From JBGPNN01 sp041487495 (lineage in GTDB: Bacteria; Sysuimicrobiota; Sysuimicrobiia; Sysuimicrobiales; Humicultoraceae), in the NCBI GenBank assembly GCA_041487495.1, contig JBGPNN010000140.1, forward strand, positions 1-8,913: 8,913 bases of DNA, given 5' to 3'. The notes under the pieces were generated by a model that saw only the letters and a program-made list of their open reading frames with translations, made no database searches and had not been told where the DNA came from. Both the position numbers and the translations under genes were made by a program. Positions 1 to 6,497 of the stretch are shown here, one piece after another; within the stretch, counting starts at the first letter, position 1; each line of letters opens with the position of its first letter.

Positions 1-221
1 CGTTTTATGACAAACTGCTGGCGGCCCGCTCCATCTCGGATCCGGCGAGATTCAAACAGGCGCTCCAGGAGCTCCAGAAGATTGCCGCTGAGGATCAGCC
101 GGCCATCATCGTCGGCGGGGCGAGGTTCATTCCCCTGCACGCCGCCTACAAATACGTGAAGGGGTTTGTCATTCATCCACAGCAGCGGTTCTTCTTCACC
201 GACGTCTGGCTGGACAAGTAA
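1..221 (+). CDS. Peptide/solute ABC transporter substrate-binding protein, C-terminal end (partial)
   Basis: The window opens inside this gene. The reading frame begins at base 3 and runs 72 codons to a TAA at 219-221. The fragment (from FYDKLLAARS to FTDVWLDK) aligns almost end to end with the C-terminus of the complete binding protein at 3848-5389. About 55 of 70 aligned residues are identical by hand count, with one two-residue insertion (GGARFIPLH here, GGKVFLH there). It is therefore the tail of a family-5 (SBP_bac_5, DppA/OppA-like) extracytoplasmic binding protein, which delivers a peptide or related solute to an ABC permease. The start, signal peptide and most of the ligand pocket lie outside the window. 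It converges with the HD-GYP gene on the opposite strand, with 37 bp between their stop codons and no clear terminator hairpin there. The high similarity suggests a fairly recent duplication. Ligand unknown. Confidence 0.9.
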   Translation, partial: FYDKLLAARSISDPARFKQALQELQKIAAEDQPAIIVGGARFIPLHAAYKYVKGFVIHPQQRFFFTDVWLDK

Positions 222-258
222 TTCGCGCGAGCCAAACGAGCGGGCGTCGTCGGCAGCG

Positions 259-1614
259 CTAACTGGCGAGGAGATAGGCCGAGACGTCTACAGAAGCCTC
301 GACGGGATCCAGCGCACGCATGATCCGCAGGTCGCCGGCCTCTTCGAGGCTCACTGTGCGAGGTGAAGCGGCTACGCCGGTGCGCTCCTGGACCACCTTT
401 ACGACCGGCCGCGCGGCATCGTGGTCGCTGGGACGCAGGACGACGGCCACCTCGCCGGTGTTGAGTTCCACGACGGAGCCCACCGGATACAAGCCAATCG
501 CGCGCACGAACACCTGGGCGACGAGCGGGTCGAAAATCTCTCCGGCGCGGCTCAAGACGAACGCCACGGCCTCGGAGGAAAGCATGGGCCGCCGATCGGT
601 CCGCCGCGAGTGTGTGGCGGCATCGAAGAACTCGGCCACCTGCACGATCCGTGACATCGGATGCGGGGTCGGCTTCATCGTGATCCGTGGGTAGCCCGAC
701 AAGTTGTAGTTGGCATGGTGCTCGAACGCCGCGATCATCGCGAGTCTTGACGACCCCGTCAGGTTCCGTAAGAGATGCGCCCCAAAGAGCGGGTGGCGGC
801 GCACGATGACCAGTTCCTCGTCGGTGAGCCGGCCGGGTTTGGTCAGGATCTCGCGTGGGATCCGGACCTTCCCGATGTCGTGCAGCAGGGCCGCAAGACC
901 CAGTGTCATTAGTTGCGGGCGGTCAAGACGGCTCTGCAGGCCGATCAGGAGTGCGATCACGCTCACGTTCACCGAGTGGTGTAACGCGCCCTCGTCGTAG
1001 TGCTTGAGGACGGCCAGCCCCTGTAGCGCGGATTTGTCCTCTCGCATCGCATCGAGCAGGGAACTGAGAACCTGGTTGGCCTTTCTCAGGTCCAGCGGTA
1101 GCTCCCGCGCCGCCTGGAAATGGAGGCCATCGACGATGCGCAGACCGGCGCGGTAGACGTCCCGGGGATCGACGTGGAGGGCGGCCTCTTCCTCCGCCGA
1201 GAGCGCTCGCCCGGCCCCGATGCGCACGTGCTGGACGTCATGCGCGGTCAGGTATGCAGACAGGCCGCCATGGCGCAACAGTTCTTCAGCCGGTGCGCTG
1301 AGCACGTAGACGAGGTGATGCAGTTCACGCGGCTCCAGTCCTTCCACGAGTTCGATGAGTCCAATGCCCCGCGCCTGAAGGTCGGCCAGGAACGAGGGGA
1401 GCCTGAGGCTCTCTTCGAGCAGGACCGTCTTCCCCGCGTAGAACGTTTCCTCGTGGATGAAAAACCGCAGCGCGTGCTGGGTCTCGAGTATCTGCTGGAT
1501 GGCTTTGTGCACGTCACCCAGTGTCTGCGCGGCGACCGGATGGTCGGTGCCGTAGAGGGCCACCGTACGTCTGGCCCGCGATAATCCTCGAAGGATCTCG
1601 CCCGGCCGGATCAT
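259..1614 (-). CDS. HD-GYP-type phosphohydrolase with N-terminal domain shared with the adjacent HEAT protein
   Basis: This is a 451-residue cytoplasmic protein with no membrane segment. The N-terminal ~110 residues, with an ALY-x3-HPV-x2-QT signature near residues 19-31, resemble the N-terminus of the upstream HEAT protein. An HD-GYP-like domain follows at roughly 205-345: HHS (H212, H213), LLHDIGK (H245, D246, K249), RRHP (H274), EHH (H299, H300) and SGYP (G307-P309). The usual HHExxDGxGYP reads HHANYNLSGYP here, and the usual ADx[FY]DAL reads AEFFDAA (E328, D331). The last ~110 residues form an unassigned C-terminal segment. Family members hydrolyse cyclic di-GMP or related cyclic dinucleotides; with these substitutions, activity and substrate are uncertain. 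I chose ATG at 1614 because it follows the HEAT stop codon by two bases (TGA-TC-ATG), which suggests translational coupling. An in-frame TTG at 1620 is an alternative. The frame continues upstream to 1893 but there overlaps HEAT codons, so that extension is unlikely. No GGDEF partner is visible. Confidence 0.88.
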   Translation of the reverse strand: MIRPGEILRGLSRARRTVALYGTDHPVAAQTLGDVHKAIQQILETQHALRFFIHEETFYAGKTVLLEESLRLPSFLADLQARGIGLIELVEGLEPRELHHLVYVLSAPAEELLRHGGLSAYLTAHDVQHVRIGAGRALSAEEEAALHVDPRDVYRAGLRIVDGLHFQAARELPLDLRKANQVLSSLLDAMREDKSALQGLAVLKHYDEGALHHSVNVSVIALLIGLQSRLDRPQLMTLGLAALLHDIGKVRIPREILTKPGRLTDEELVIVRRHPLFGAHLLRNLTGSSRLAMIAAFEHHANYNLSGYPRITMKPTPHPMSRIVQVAEFFDAATHSRRTDRRPMLSSEAVAFVLSRAGEIFDPLVAQVFVRAIGLYPVGSVVELNTGEVAVVLRPSDHDAARPVVKVVQERTGVAASPRTVSLEEAGDLRIMRALDPVEASVDVSAYLLAS

Positions 1615-1616
1615 GA

Positions 1617-3713
1617 TCAATCGGGCTCGATCTCGACGCCGGCGAGCAGCCGGGCGTCGCCCGGGGACGCACTGCCGTCGATCACGTCGGCGGCCACCCG
1701 CGACAGCTGACGCAGTTCGCGAGCGCGGTGTCCGAAGACAAACCACCGGCGCGAGATCTTTCTCAACGTGGGCAGGCTCTGCCGCGCGCCCAGGCGGGCC
1801 AGAATCTCCAACGCCGCCCGTTTGAGTGCGAACTGCCGCTCGAACGGGTCGCGGCGCTCCAGCAGGGTGAGGAGTTGAGGCAGAACGCGCCACGCCTGCC
1901 CCGTATCGAGAGACTGCAGGACGCGAACCTGGATCCGCTCATCAGGGTCGTCGAAGAATACCCGTAGGGCCGCCTGGGCCTCGTCGGTACCGATCGCGGC
2001 GAGGGCCATCACCGCCTCGCGACGCACGCGGTAGTCCGGATGCTGCACCAGCCGGTGGAGGTAGGATACCGCTCGCGGAGCGTGCAGCCGTCCCAACACG
2101 TTGGTCACGTTGCGGACGACGTACCAGCGCTGATCGTCCACCATCCGGCCGAGTTCGTCGACTTTGTCTCCGCCGAGGCTGATGAGCAGGTCGCAGATCA
2201 TCGCACGCATCGGGCCCCGTGTCTCTGTCCCCAGGATGCGCACCAGGGGGTCGACCAGGTTGTCGGAGAGGGGTTTCAGACACGCCTGGATATCCTTTTC
2301 GACCAGGGTATCGCGTGAGCCCCACAGCGCCGCCAGCAGCTGATCGAGCAGGGTGCTGTCTGTCATGCGTTTGAGAATGCTCTCCGCGACCCTGCGGCGA
2401 ACCCCGACGTCGACGGACCCCAGGGTCTTGAGACGCTCCAGGATCGAGGCCAGCAGCGCAAATTCCCGATGCTGCACCAGAGTGGGGAGGTGGCCCGCCA
2501 GCGCATCGCCGATATCGACCAGTTCCTTGTCGTTCGTCTCCTGGGCGAGGACGTCGACGAGCGCGCGGATCGCCTCGTTCGTGATCGCGTCGTCGTCCAT
2601 GGTGACGGAGGCTTTGAGGCGCTCGGCCGCCTCATCGGAGGCCGCCTCGCCTGAGGCCATGAACGTGAACTCCTCGGGAAGTTCCGGTCCGGCCCGGGGC
2701 GCTGGGGGTTCGAGCCGAGGCAGGACGGCATCGGTGAGCCACGATCGCCCTTGCTGGGGCTGCTGGAGCCGCGCATCGAGGATGGCGAGGACCGCCGCGG
2801 TCTTTTGCGGATCCGTCCGCAGCGCCTTCAGGAAGGCCGTCACCTGGTCGGCGATATCCCCGCCGCCGAGCGACCCGTGGATGACGTGGGCGAGCTGTTC
2901 ATGCGTCAGGTGCTCGCCGAGTCGCGCGGCCACGTCCCGGCCGTCGGGGTGGAGCAGGGCGCGCGTCAGCAGTGTCTTCAACGGTTGGCGCACCTGGAGC
3001 TGCGCCTCGGCCAGGTTCGCATACAGTCGCCCTTGATCCTCGAAGGGTTCGTCGAGCACCATCCGGTCCAGGCCCCGGAGCATTTGGTAGACGTCCTGGA
3101 CCCGATCGTCATCACTGAGAGTCTCGGCGGCGCTATCGAGTGTCGAAAATGCGCGCTCTAAGAGCACGCGAGTCTGGTGGGGTCCGGCGCGCACCATGTC
3201 GAGGATTCGCTCGCGCTCTTCTGGCGCCAGTTCGCCGTGGCCTAGCCATTCGAAGATGGCCTCAAGGTCGGCGGGCTGGAGATCCTCGTCGGACTCCAGC
3301 GCCATTTCTGTGATCTGGATGTTGCCGACGCCCGCCTCGCGCATCAACCGCCGGATGCCCCCGGCCGCCTCGAGCCCGCGGCGGTCCGTCCCGATGATCG
3401 AGACGAAGGTCGTGAGGGCCTGCTCGCTGATGGCCGGCAGGATCTTGAACTGCGCGAGACCCCGCGTGTAGAAGTGCATCGACAGGTTGCCTAGGGGCCC
3501 CTCCTTATATGGGACCCCGTCGACGGTCAGCGCGTACTTGCCGATCCGCACGCTAAACGGACCGTACGCCTCCATGTACGGATGCAGCATCGAGAGGAGA
3601 TGGTGAATGGTCTGCTGCGTGACCGGATGCGGCCCGGGGTAGAGGGCGTACGTCTTGATAGCGGCGCCCAGCGCCTTGAGGAGTTGCTCTACTGCCTGCG
3701 CTTTGGGTTCCAT
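1617..3713 (-). CDS. HEAT-repeat protein, likely signalling partner of the HD-GYP protein
   Basis: This 698-residue protein has no signal peptide or obvious membrane segment. Residues 1-115 form a domain with ALYPGPHPV and QQT near 23-35, alternating beta-like segments and an RGL motif. The same pattern opens the downstream HD-GYP protein. The middle (~120-480) is helical, acidic and Leu/Ala-rich, and I do not recognise it. From about 490 to 680 there are repeated helical hairpins typical of HEAT/PBS-lyase-like repeats, for example RWYVVRNVTNVLGRL (from R529) and YRVRREAVMALAAIG (Y561-G575), followed by a basic RRWF segment near the end. HEAT solenoids are protein-interaction scaffolds, so a regulatory or scaffolding role for the HD-GYP protein is my inference. 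The ATG at 3713 follows GGCGGA about eight bases upstream, a weak ribosome site. It is first in a two-gene leftward operon and divergent from the binding-protein gene. No catalytic motif is visible. Confidence 0.85.
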   Translation of the reverse strand: MEPKAQAVEQLLKALGAAIKTYALYPGPHPVTQQTIHHLLSMLHPYMEAYGPFSVRIGKYALTVDGVPYKEGPLGNLSMHFYTRGLAQFKILPAISEQALTTFVSIIGTDRRGLEAAGGIRRLMREAGVGNIQITEMALESDEDLQPADLEAIFEWLGHGELAPEERERILDMVRAGPHQTRVLLERAFSTLDSAAETLSDDDRVQDVYQMLRGLDRMVLDEPFEDQGRLYANLAEAQLQVRQPLKTLLTRALLHPDGRDVAARLGEHLTHEQLAHVIHGSLGGGDIADQVTAFLKALRTDPQKTAAVLAILDARLQQPQQGRSWLTDAVLPRLEPPAPRAGPELPEEFTFMASGEAASDEAAERLKASVTMDDDAITNEAIRALVDVLAQETNDKELVDIGDALAGHLPTLVQHREFALLASILERLKTLGSVDVGVRRRVAESILKRMTDSTLLDQLLAALWGSRDTLVEKDIQACLKPLSDNLVDPLVRILGTETRGPMRAMICDLLISLGGDKVDELGRMVDDQRWYVVRNVTNVLGRLHAPRAVSYLHRLVQHPDYRVRREAVMALAAIGTDEAQAALRVFFDDPDERIQVRVLQSLDTGQAWRVLPQLLTLLERRDPFERQFALKRAALEILARLGARQSLPTLRKISRRWFVFGHRARELRQLSRVAADVIDGSASPGDARLLAGVEIEPD

Positions 3714-3732
3714 GGATCTATTCCGCCGCCAC

Positions 3733-3750
3733 CAAGACCTACTAGTCTTG
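3733..3750. repeat. Inverted repeat in divergent promoter region (possible operator)
   Basis: CAAGAC, a six-base spacer CTACTA, then GTCTTG: a perfect 6-bp inverted repeat with 18-bp total span. It lies 20 bp upstream of the HEAT start codon and about 97 bp upstream of the binding-protein start codon. The size and position suit a dimeric repressor site acting on the leftward operon, but arms this short can occur by chance. No regulator gene is visible nearby. Confidence 0.35.
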
Positions 3751-3830
3751 TACCCGAATTCCTCTCGTCCGGCATCAGAAGTTTAGGGGAGGATTCAGGT
3801 GCAGCCCGCCGAACCTTCGATGTCCACACC

Positions 3831-3840
3831 AAGGAGGAGG
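3831..3840 (+). promoter_or_regulatory. Strong Shine-Dalgarno of the binding-protein gene
   Basis: AAGGAGGAGG ends seven bases before the ATG at 3848. It is a near-ideal anti-16S match, fixes the start codon and predicts high translation, as expected for a binding protein needed in excess over its transporter. Confidence 0.85.
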
Positions 3841-3847
3841 ACGGGCC

Positions 3848-5389
3848 ATGTGGAGATACCGCGTTCTCGGCATCGGGCTGGTCGCCATCGCGATCCTGGC
3901 GCTGATTCCGGCGGCTCCATCCCTCTCGGGCCCGGCGCTCCAGCCCAAGCGAGGCGGTACGCTGACCGTCGGGATCAACGCCGACGCCGCGACGCTGAAC
4001 CCCTTCGTCTTCCGCTTCAACATCGAACGCAACCTCCTCCATATGACCAACGAGACCCTGCTGAACTACGATCTGAAGACGTTCGAGCTGGTCTACACCG
4101 GCGCGCTTGAGTCCGTTCAGGCTGCCCCCAAGGGCCTCTCGTACACGCTGCGGCTGTGGCCGAACATGAAGTTTCATGACGGCAGTCCGGCGACCTCCGA
4201 GGATCTCAAGTGGTCGCTGGAAAAGGCGGCGCAACCGACGTCCGGTCGGACCTACGCCCTGTTGACCATGATGGACCGGGTCGAGGTCGTCGACCCGCGG
4301 ACTGTCCGGGTGATCCTGAAGAGCCCGGACAATATCTTCACCGACACGCTCGTAGACGTCTGGCTCGCGAAGAAGGACACGCCAGACGCCGAACTGTCCA
4401 CGAAACCCAACGGCACCGGACCCTTCAAGCTGGTACGCTGGGACCGCGCTCAGGAGATCCAGGTCGAGCGCAATCCCGATTATCACGTGCGCGGCAAGCC
4501 GTACCTCGATCGGCTGATCTTCCGGATCATTCCCGACGATACGGTGCGGATGCTACAGCTCTCCAACAAGCAGATTGACTTCATCGACATCTTCCCAGTG
4601 GCGAGCGTTGCGCAGGTCAAGATGAACCGCGATCTGCAGGTGTATGAGGTGCGGGGCGACAAAGCCGTCGCGCTCGTGTACTTTTGTCTGAGCGACGTCA
4701 CCCCACCATTCAACGATAAGCGCGTGCGACAGGCGGCCAGTCTGGCGATTGACCGGGCGAAAATCAAGACCCTGTTGTTCGGTCTGCACGATGCGCGCGG
4801 GAGCGCGATTCCGAGCACGAGCCCCTTCTTCGCGCAGGGTGTGCCGGACTACTCGCGCCGCAACGTTGCGCGAGCCAAGCAGTTGCTGGCCGAGTCGGGC
4901 AACCCCAGCCCCGAATTCGAGCTCATGTATCATACCGGCTTCGCGGAAGATATCATTGCGCAGGCCGTCGAGCAGTCGTTGAAGGACGTCGGATTCCGCG
5001 TGAACCTGCGCCCGGTGGAGATCGGACAGTACGTCGCGCAGGTGTTGACGCCACCGTTCCGGTTCCAGGGCGGGCTGACCTCGATCGTCCCCAAACCGAA
5101 CCCCTACGATCAGATCAACCACCCTTATGGCAAGCTGAACGGGCAGGCGCTGCAGTACGCGCGCGTGAACCAGACGTTCTATGACAAGCTGCAGGCCGCC
5201 CGGTCGATCGCAAACCCCGAGCAGTTCAAGGCCGCAATGGTGGAATTGCAGAAAATGGTGGCGGAGGACCAGCCGGCCATCATTGTGGGCGGCAAGGTCT
5301 TCTTGCACGCCGCGTACAAGTACGTGAAGGATTTCACCATCCACCCGCAGCAGCGGCTCTTCTTTACCGACGTGTGGCTGGACAAGTAA
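3848..5389 (+). CDS. Family-5 peptide/solute ABC transporter substrate-binding protein (DppA/OppA-like)
   Basis: This 513-residue protein has the normal length for SBP_bac_5 proteins. Residues 1-31 look like a Sec signal: a short basic start (MWRYR), a hydrophobic core (VLGIGLVAIAILALIP) and small residues before the mature start. No lipobox cysteine is present, so a soluble periplasmic protein is more likely than a lipoprotein. The mature protein opens with GGTLTVG (36-42), the usual family start. The family signature near 189-213 is GTGPFKLVRW followed by ERNPDYH. A later segment, DKRVRQAASLAIDR, is also typical of the family. The family binds di- and oligopeptides, nickel, sugars or opines, and the actual ligand cannot be read from sequence. 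The start is fixed by AAGGAGGAGG. No permease or ATPase gene follows; the next genes encode hydrolases. Its C-terminus is about 79% identical to the partial paralogue at the window's left edge. A strong hairpin lies just beyond its stop codon. Confidence 0.93.
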   Translation: MWRYRVLGIGLVAIAILALIPAAPSLSGPALQPKRGGTLTVGINADAATLNPFVFRFNIERNLLHMTNETLLNYDLKTFELVYTGALESVQAAPKGLSYTLRLWPNMKFHDGSPATSEDLKWSLEKAAQPTSGRTYALLTMMDRVEVVDPRTVRVILKSPDNIFTDTLVDVWLAKKDTPDAELSTKPNGTGPFKLVRWDRAQEIQVERNPDYHVRGKPYLDRLIFRIIPDDTVRMLQLSNKQIDFIDIFPVASVAQVKMNRDLQVYEVRGDKAVALVYFCLSDVTPPFNDKRVRQAASLAIDRAKIKTLLFGLHDARGSAIPSTSPFFAQGVPDYSRRNVARAKQLLAESGNPSPEFELMYHTGFAEDIIAQAVEQSLKDVGFRVNLRPVEIGQYVAQVLTPPFRFQGGLTSIVPKPNPYDQINHPYGKLNGQALQYARVNQTFYDKLQAARSIANPEQFKAAMVELQKMVAEDQPAIIVGGKVFLHAAYKYVKDFTIHPQQRLFFTDVWLDK

Positions 5390-5402
5390 ACGATTGCCTG
5401 AG

Positions 5403-5440
5403 GCGTGGGGCCGGGGGCACGGATGCCTCCGGCCCTCCGC
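5403..5440 (+). promoter_or_regulatory. Strong intergenic hairpin after the binding-protein gene
   Basis: GGGCCGGGGGC (5408-5418) pairs with GCCTCCGGCCC (5425-5435) around a six-base loop. The result is 11 continuous pairs including one G-U. Three further pairs outside (GCG 5403-5405 with CGC 5438-5440) lie beyond a wobble and a mismatch. No T-run follows, so it is not a classical intrinsic terminator. A role in stabilising the upstream mRNA or causing partial termination, so that the binding protein is made in excess over the enzymes, is inference. The downstream Shine-Dalgarno begins seven bases after the stem. Confidence 0.65.
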
Positions 5441-5446
5441 ATTCCT

Positions 5447-5454
5447 GAGGGAGG
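5447..5454 (+). promoter_or_regulatory. Shine-Dalgarno deciding the deacylase start
   Basis: GAGGGAGG lies six bases before the ATG at 5461. The frame also has a GTG at 5455, but that would directly abut this site, so ATG 5461 is preferred. Confidence 0.75.
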
Positions 5455-5460
5455 GTGACG

Positions 5461-6471
5461 ATGATTCTCGAGACGACCCCAACGTCGCAGATTGACTGGG
5501 AGTCGCCCGGCAAACGACTCTACCACGTCCCGTTCACGTTGGACGGCACCTGGGGCCGCGTCCGGGTGCCGCTGTGCGTCCTGTGTGCGTCCCGGCCGGG
5601 CAAGACGGTGGTCGCGATCGGCGGAACCCACGGCAATGAGTACGAGGGCCCGGTCGGCCTCAAGCGGCTCATCCGCGACGTGGACGCGCCGGCGCTGGCG
5701 GCCGGGCGCCTGATCGTCATTCCCGTCCTGAACGTGCCGGCATTCCAGGCAGGCCGGCGAGAGTCGCCGCTGGACGGCGGGAATATGAACCGCGCCTTTC
5801 CCGGCCGGGCGGATGGCACCATCACGAGCCGGATCGCGCAGTTCGTCAGCGAGCACGTCCTGCCGCGCGCGGACGTCGTCATCGATATACATGCCGCAGG
5901 CGACACGTACGAGATCGCCCGGTGCGCCTCATTTCACATGATCGAGCACCCGGCCCAATTCGAGGCGATGCGCGACACGGCGTTTGTCTTTGGGATGCCC
6001 TGGATCTGGATCTATACGCGCGGTATGGGAACCGGCCTGCTGACCGAGCATGCCGAGGCCCTCGGGAAGATCACCATCGGCGGCGAGTTCGGTTACGGTG
6101 CGTCGGCGGATCTGCAGGGCGTGCGGTGGGCCTATCACGGCGTGCTCAACGTCATGCGACGGCACGGGGTGTTGTCGGGCGCGGTTGAGACGCTCTTGCC
6201 GCCCGAGTACGAGCGGCAGCGGTTTGTGGCCTCGACCGATCTGGATGCCTGGATGACCGCCCCGGTCAGCGGGATCAGCGAGCCCCTGGTGCCGCTCGGG
6301 ACGTACGTCAAGCGAGGGCAGCCGGTTACGTTGATTCATGACTTCGAACGGATCGACGAGCCGCCGATCGAAATCCGGGCGAACCTGGACGGCTATCTGC
6401 TGGTCCGGCGGTTCCGAGCACCGACGACACAGGGCGACGTCGTCGCGGTCATCGGCCAGGAAGTTGTGTGA
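5461..6471 (+). CDS. Succinylglutamate desuccinylase/aspartoacylase-family zinc deacylase (DoeB-like)
   Basis: This 336-residue cytoplasmic enzyme belongs to the AstE/AspA branch of the M14 metallocarboxypeptidase fold. Such enzymes hydrolyse the N-acyl amide of an acylated amino acid. The expected zinc ligands are visible: H57 and E60 in GGTHGNEYEGP, and H144 in DIHAAG. NMNRAFPG (108-115) supplies the usual substrate-carboxylate arginine (R111). E209 in IGGEFGYG is the likely catalytic glutamate. Residues ~255-336 form the small C-terminal beta domain with a lipoyl-like look (PVSGISEPLVPLG, VKRGQPV). Overall it recalls DoeB-type N-acetyl-diaminobutyrate deacetylases of ectoine breakdown, but no other ectoine gene is present, so I give only the family. 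It follows the binding-protein gene by 71 bp and precedes a creatininase-family gene whose frame can begin within its stop codon (GTGA at 6468). The substrate is probably an N-acylated amino acid or a small amide delivered by the transporter. Confidence 0.9.
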   Translation: MILETTPTSQIDWESPGKRLYHVPFTLDGTWGRVRVPLCVLCASRPGKTVVAIGGTHGNEYEGPVGLKRLIRDVDAPALAAGRLIVIPVLNVPAFQAGRRESPLDGGNMNRAFPGRADGTITSRIAQFVSEHVLPRADVVIDIHAAGDTYEIARCASFHMIEHPAQFEAMRDTAFVFGMPWIWIYTRGMGTGLLTEHAEALGKITIGGEFGYGASADLQGVRWAYHGVLNVMRRHGVLSGAVETLLPPEYERQRFVASTDLDAWMTAPVSGISEPLVPLGTYVKRGQPVTLIHDFERIDEPPIEIRANLDGYLLVRRFRAPTTQGDVVAVIGQEVV

Positions 6472-6482
6472 GCACATTGCGT

Positions 6483-6490
6483 GAGAGGAG
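6483..6490 (+). promoter_or_regulatory. Shine-Dalgarno deciding the creatininase-family start
   Basis: GAGAGGAG sits seven bases before the ATG at 6498. It favours that start over the in-frame GTG at 6468, which overlaps the previous stop codon and lacks a comparable site. Confidence 0.65.
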
Positions 6491-6497
6491 CAGTGAC

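Larger units (their letters stand above)
3714..3847. promoter_or_regulatory. Divergent intergenic region between HEAT operon and binding-protein gene
   Basis: This 134-bp gap separates two start codons that face away from each other, so it should carry both promoters. I see no convincing sigma-70 -35/-10 pair on either strand. TTGTAC at 3748 has no good -10 partner at normal spacing. The region contains an inverted repeat at 3733-3750 and ends with a strong ribosome-binding site for the binding-protein gene. The regulatory role is inferred from gene orientation only. Confidence 0.55.

Noticed and set aside
222..258. Terminator between the converging partial binding-protein and HD-GYP genes
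   Set aside because: I found no stable inverted repeat or T-run in the 37 bp between the stop codons.
1615..1893. Upstream extension of the HD-GYP frame, giving a 544-residue protein
   Set aside because: The extra 93 residues would be coded within the HEAT-repeat gene in another frame. They are Arg/Pro-rich with no homologous look, and the ATG at 1614 directly follows the HEAT stop codon.
3799..4110. Possible leader peptide starting at GTG 3799 after GGGGAGG
   Set aside because: The ribosome-site match is good, but the frame continues 103 codons through the binding-protein gene with Arg-rich shadow sequence and has no attenuator-like structure.
3689..4486. A 265-codon open frame on the minus strand across the divergent region and the binding-protein start
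   Set aside because: It lies antisense to a well-supported gene with a signal peptide and strong ribosome site, overlaps the HEAT start, and its composition (Arg, Gly, Asp, Gln-rich, no family motif) is typical of antisense frames in GC-rich DNA.
4553..5482. A 309-codon minus-strand frame opposite the binding-protein gene
   Set aside because: It is a shadow frame created by GC-biased codon positions, with no recognisable motif and full overlap with a family-level match.
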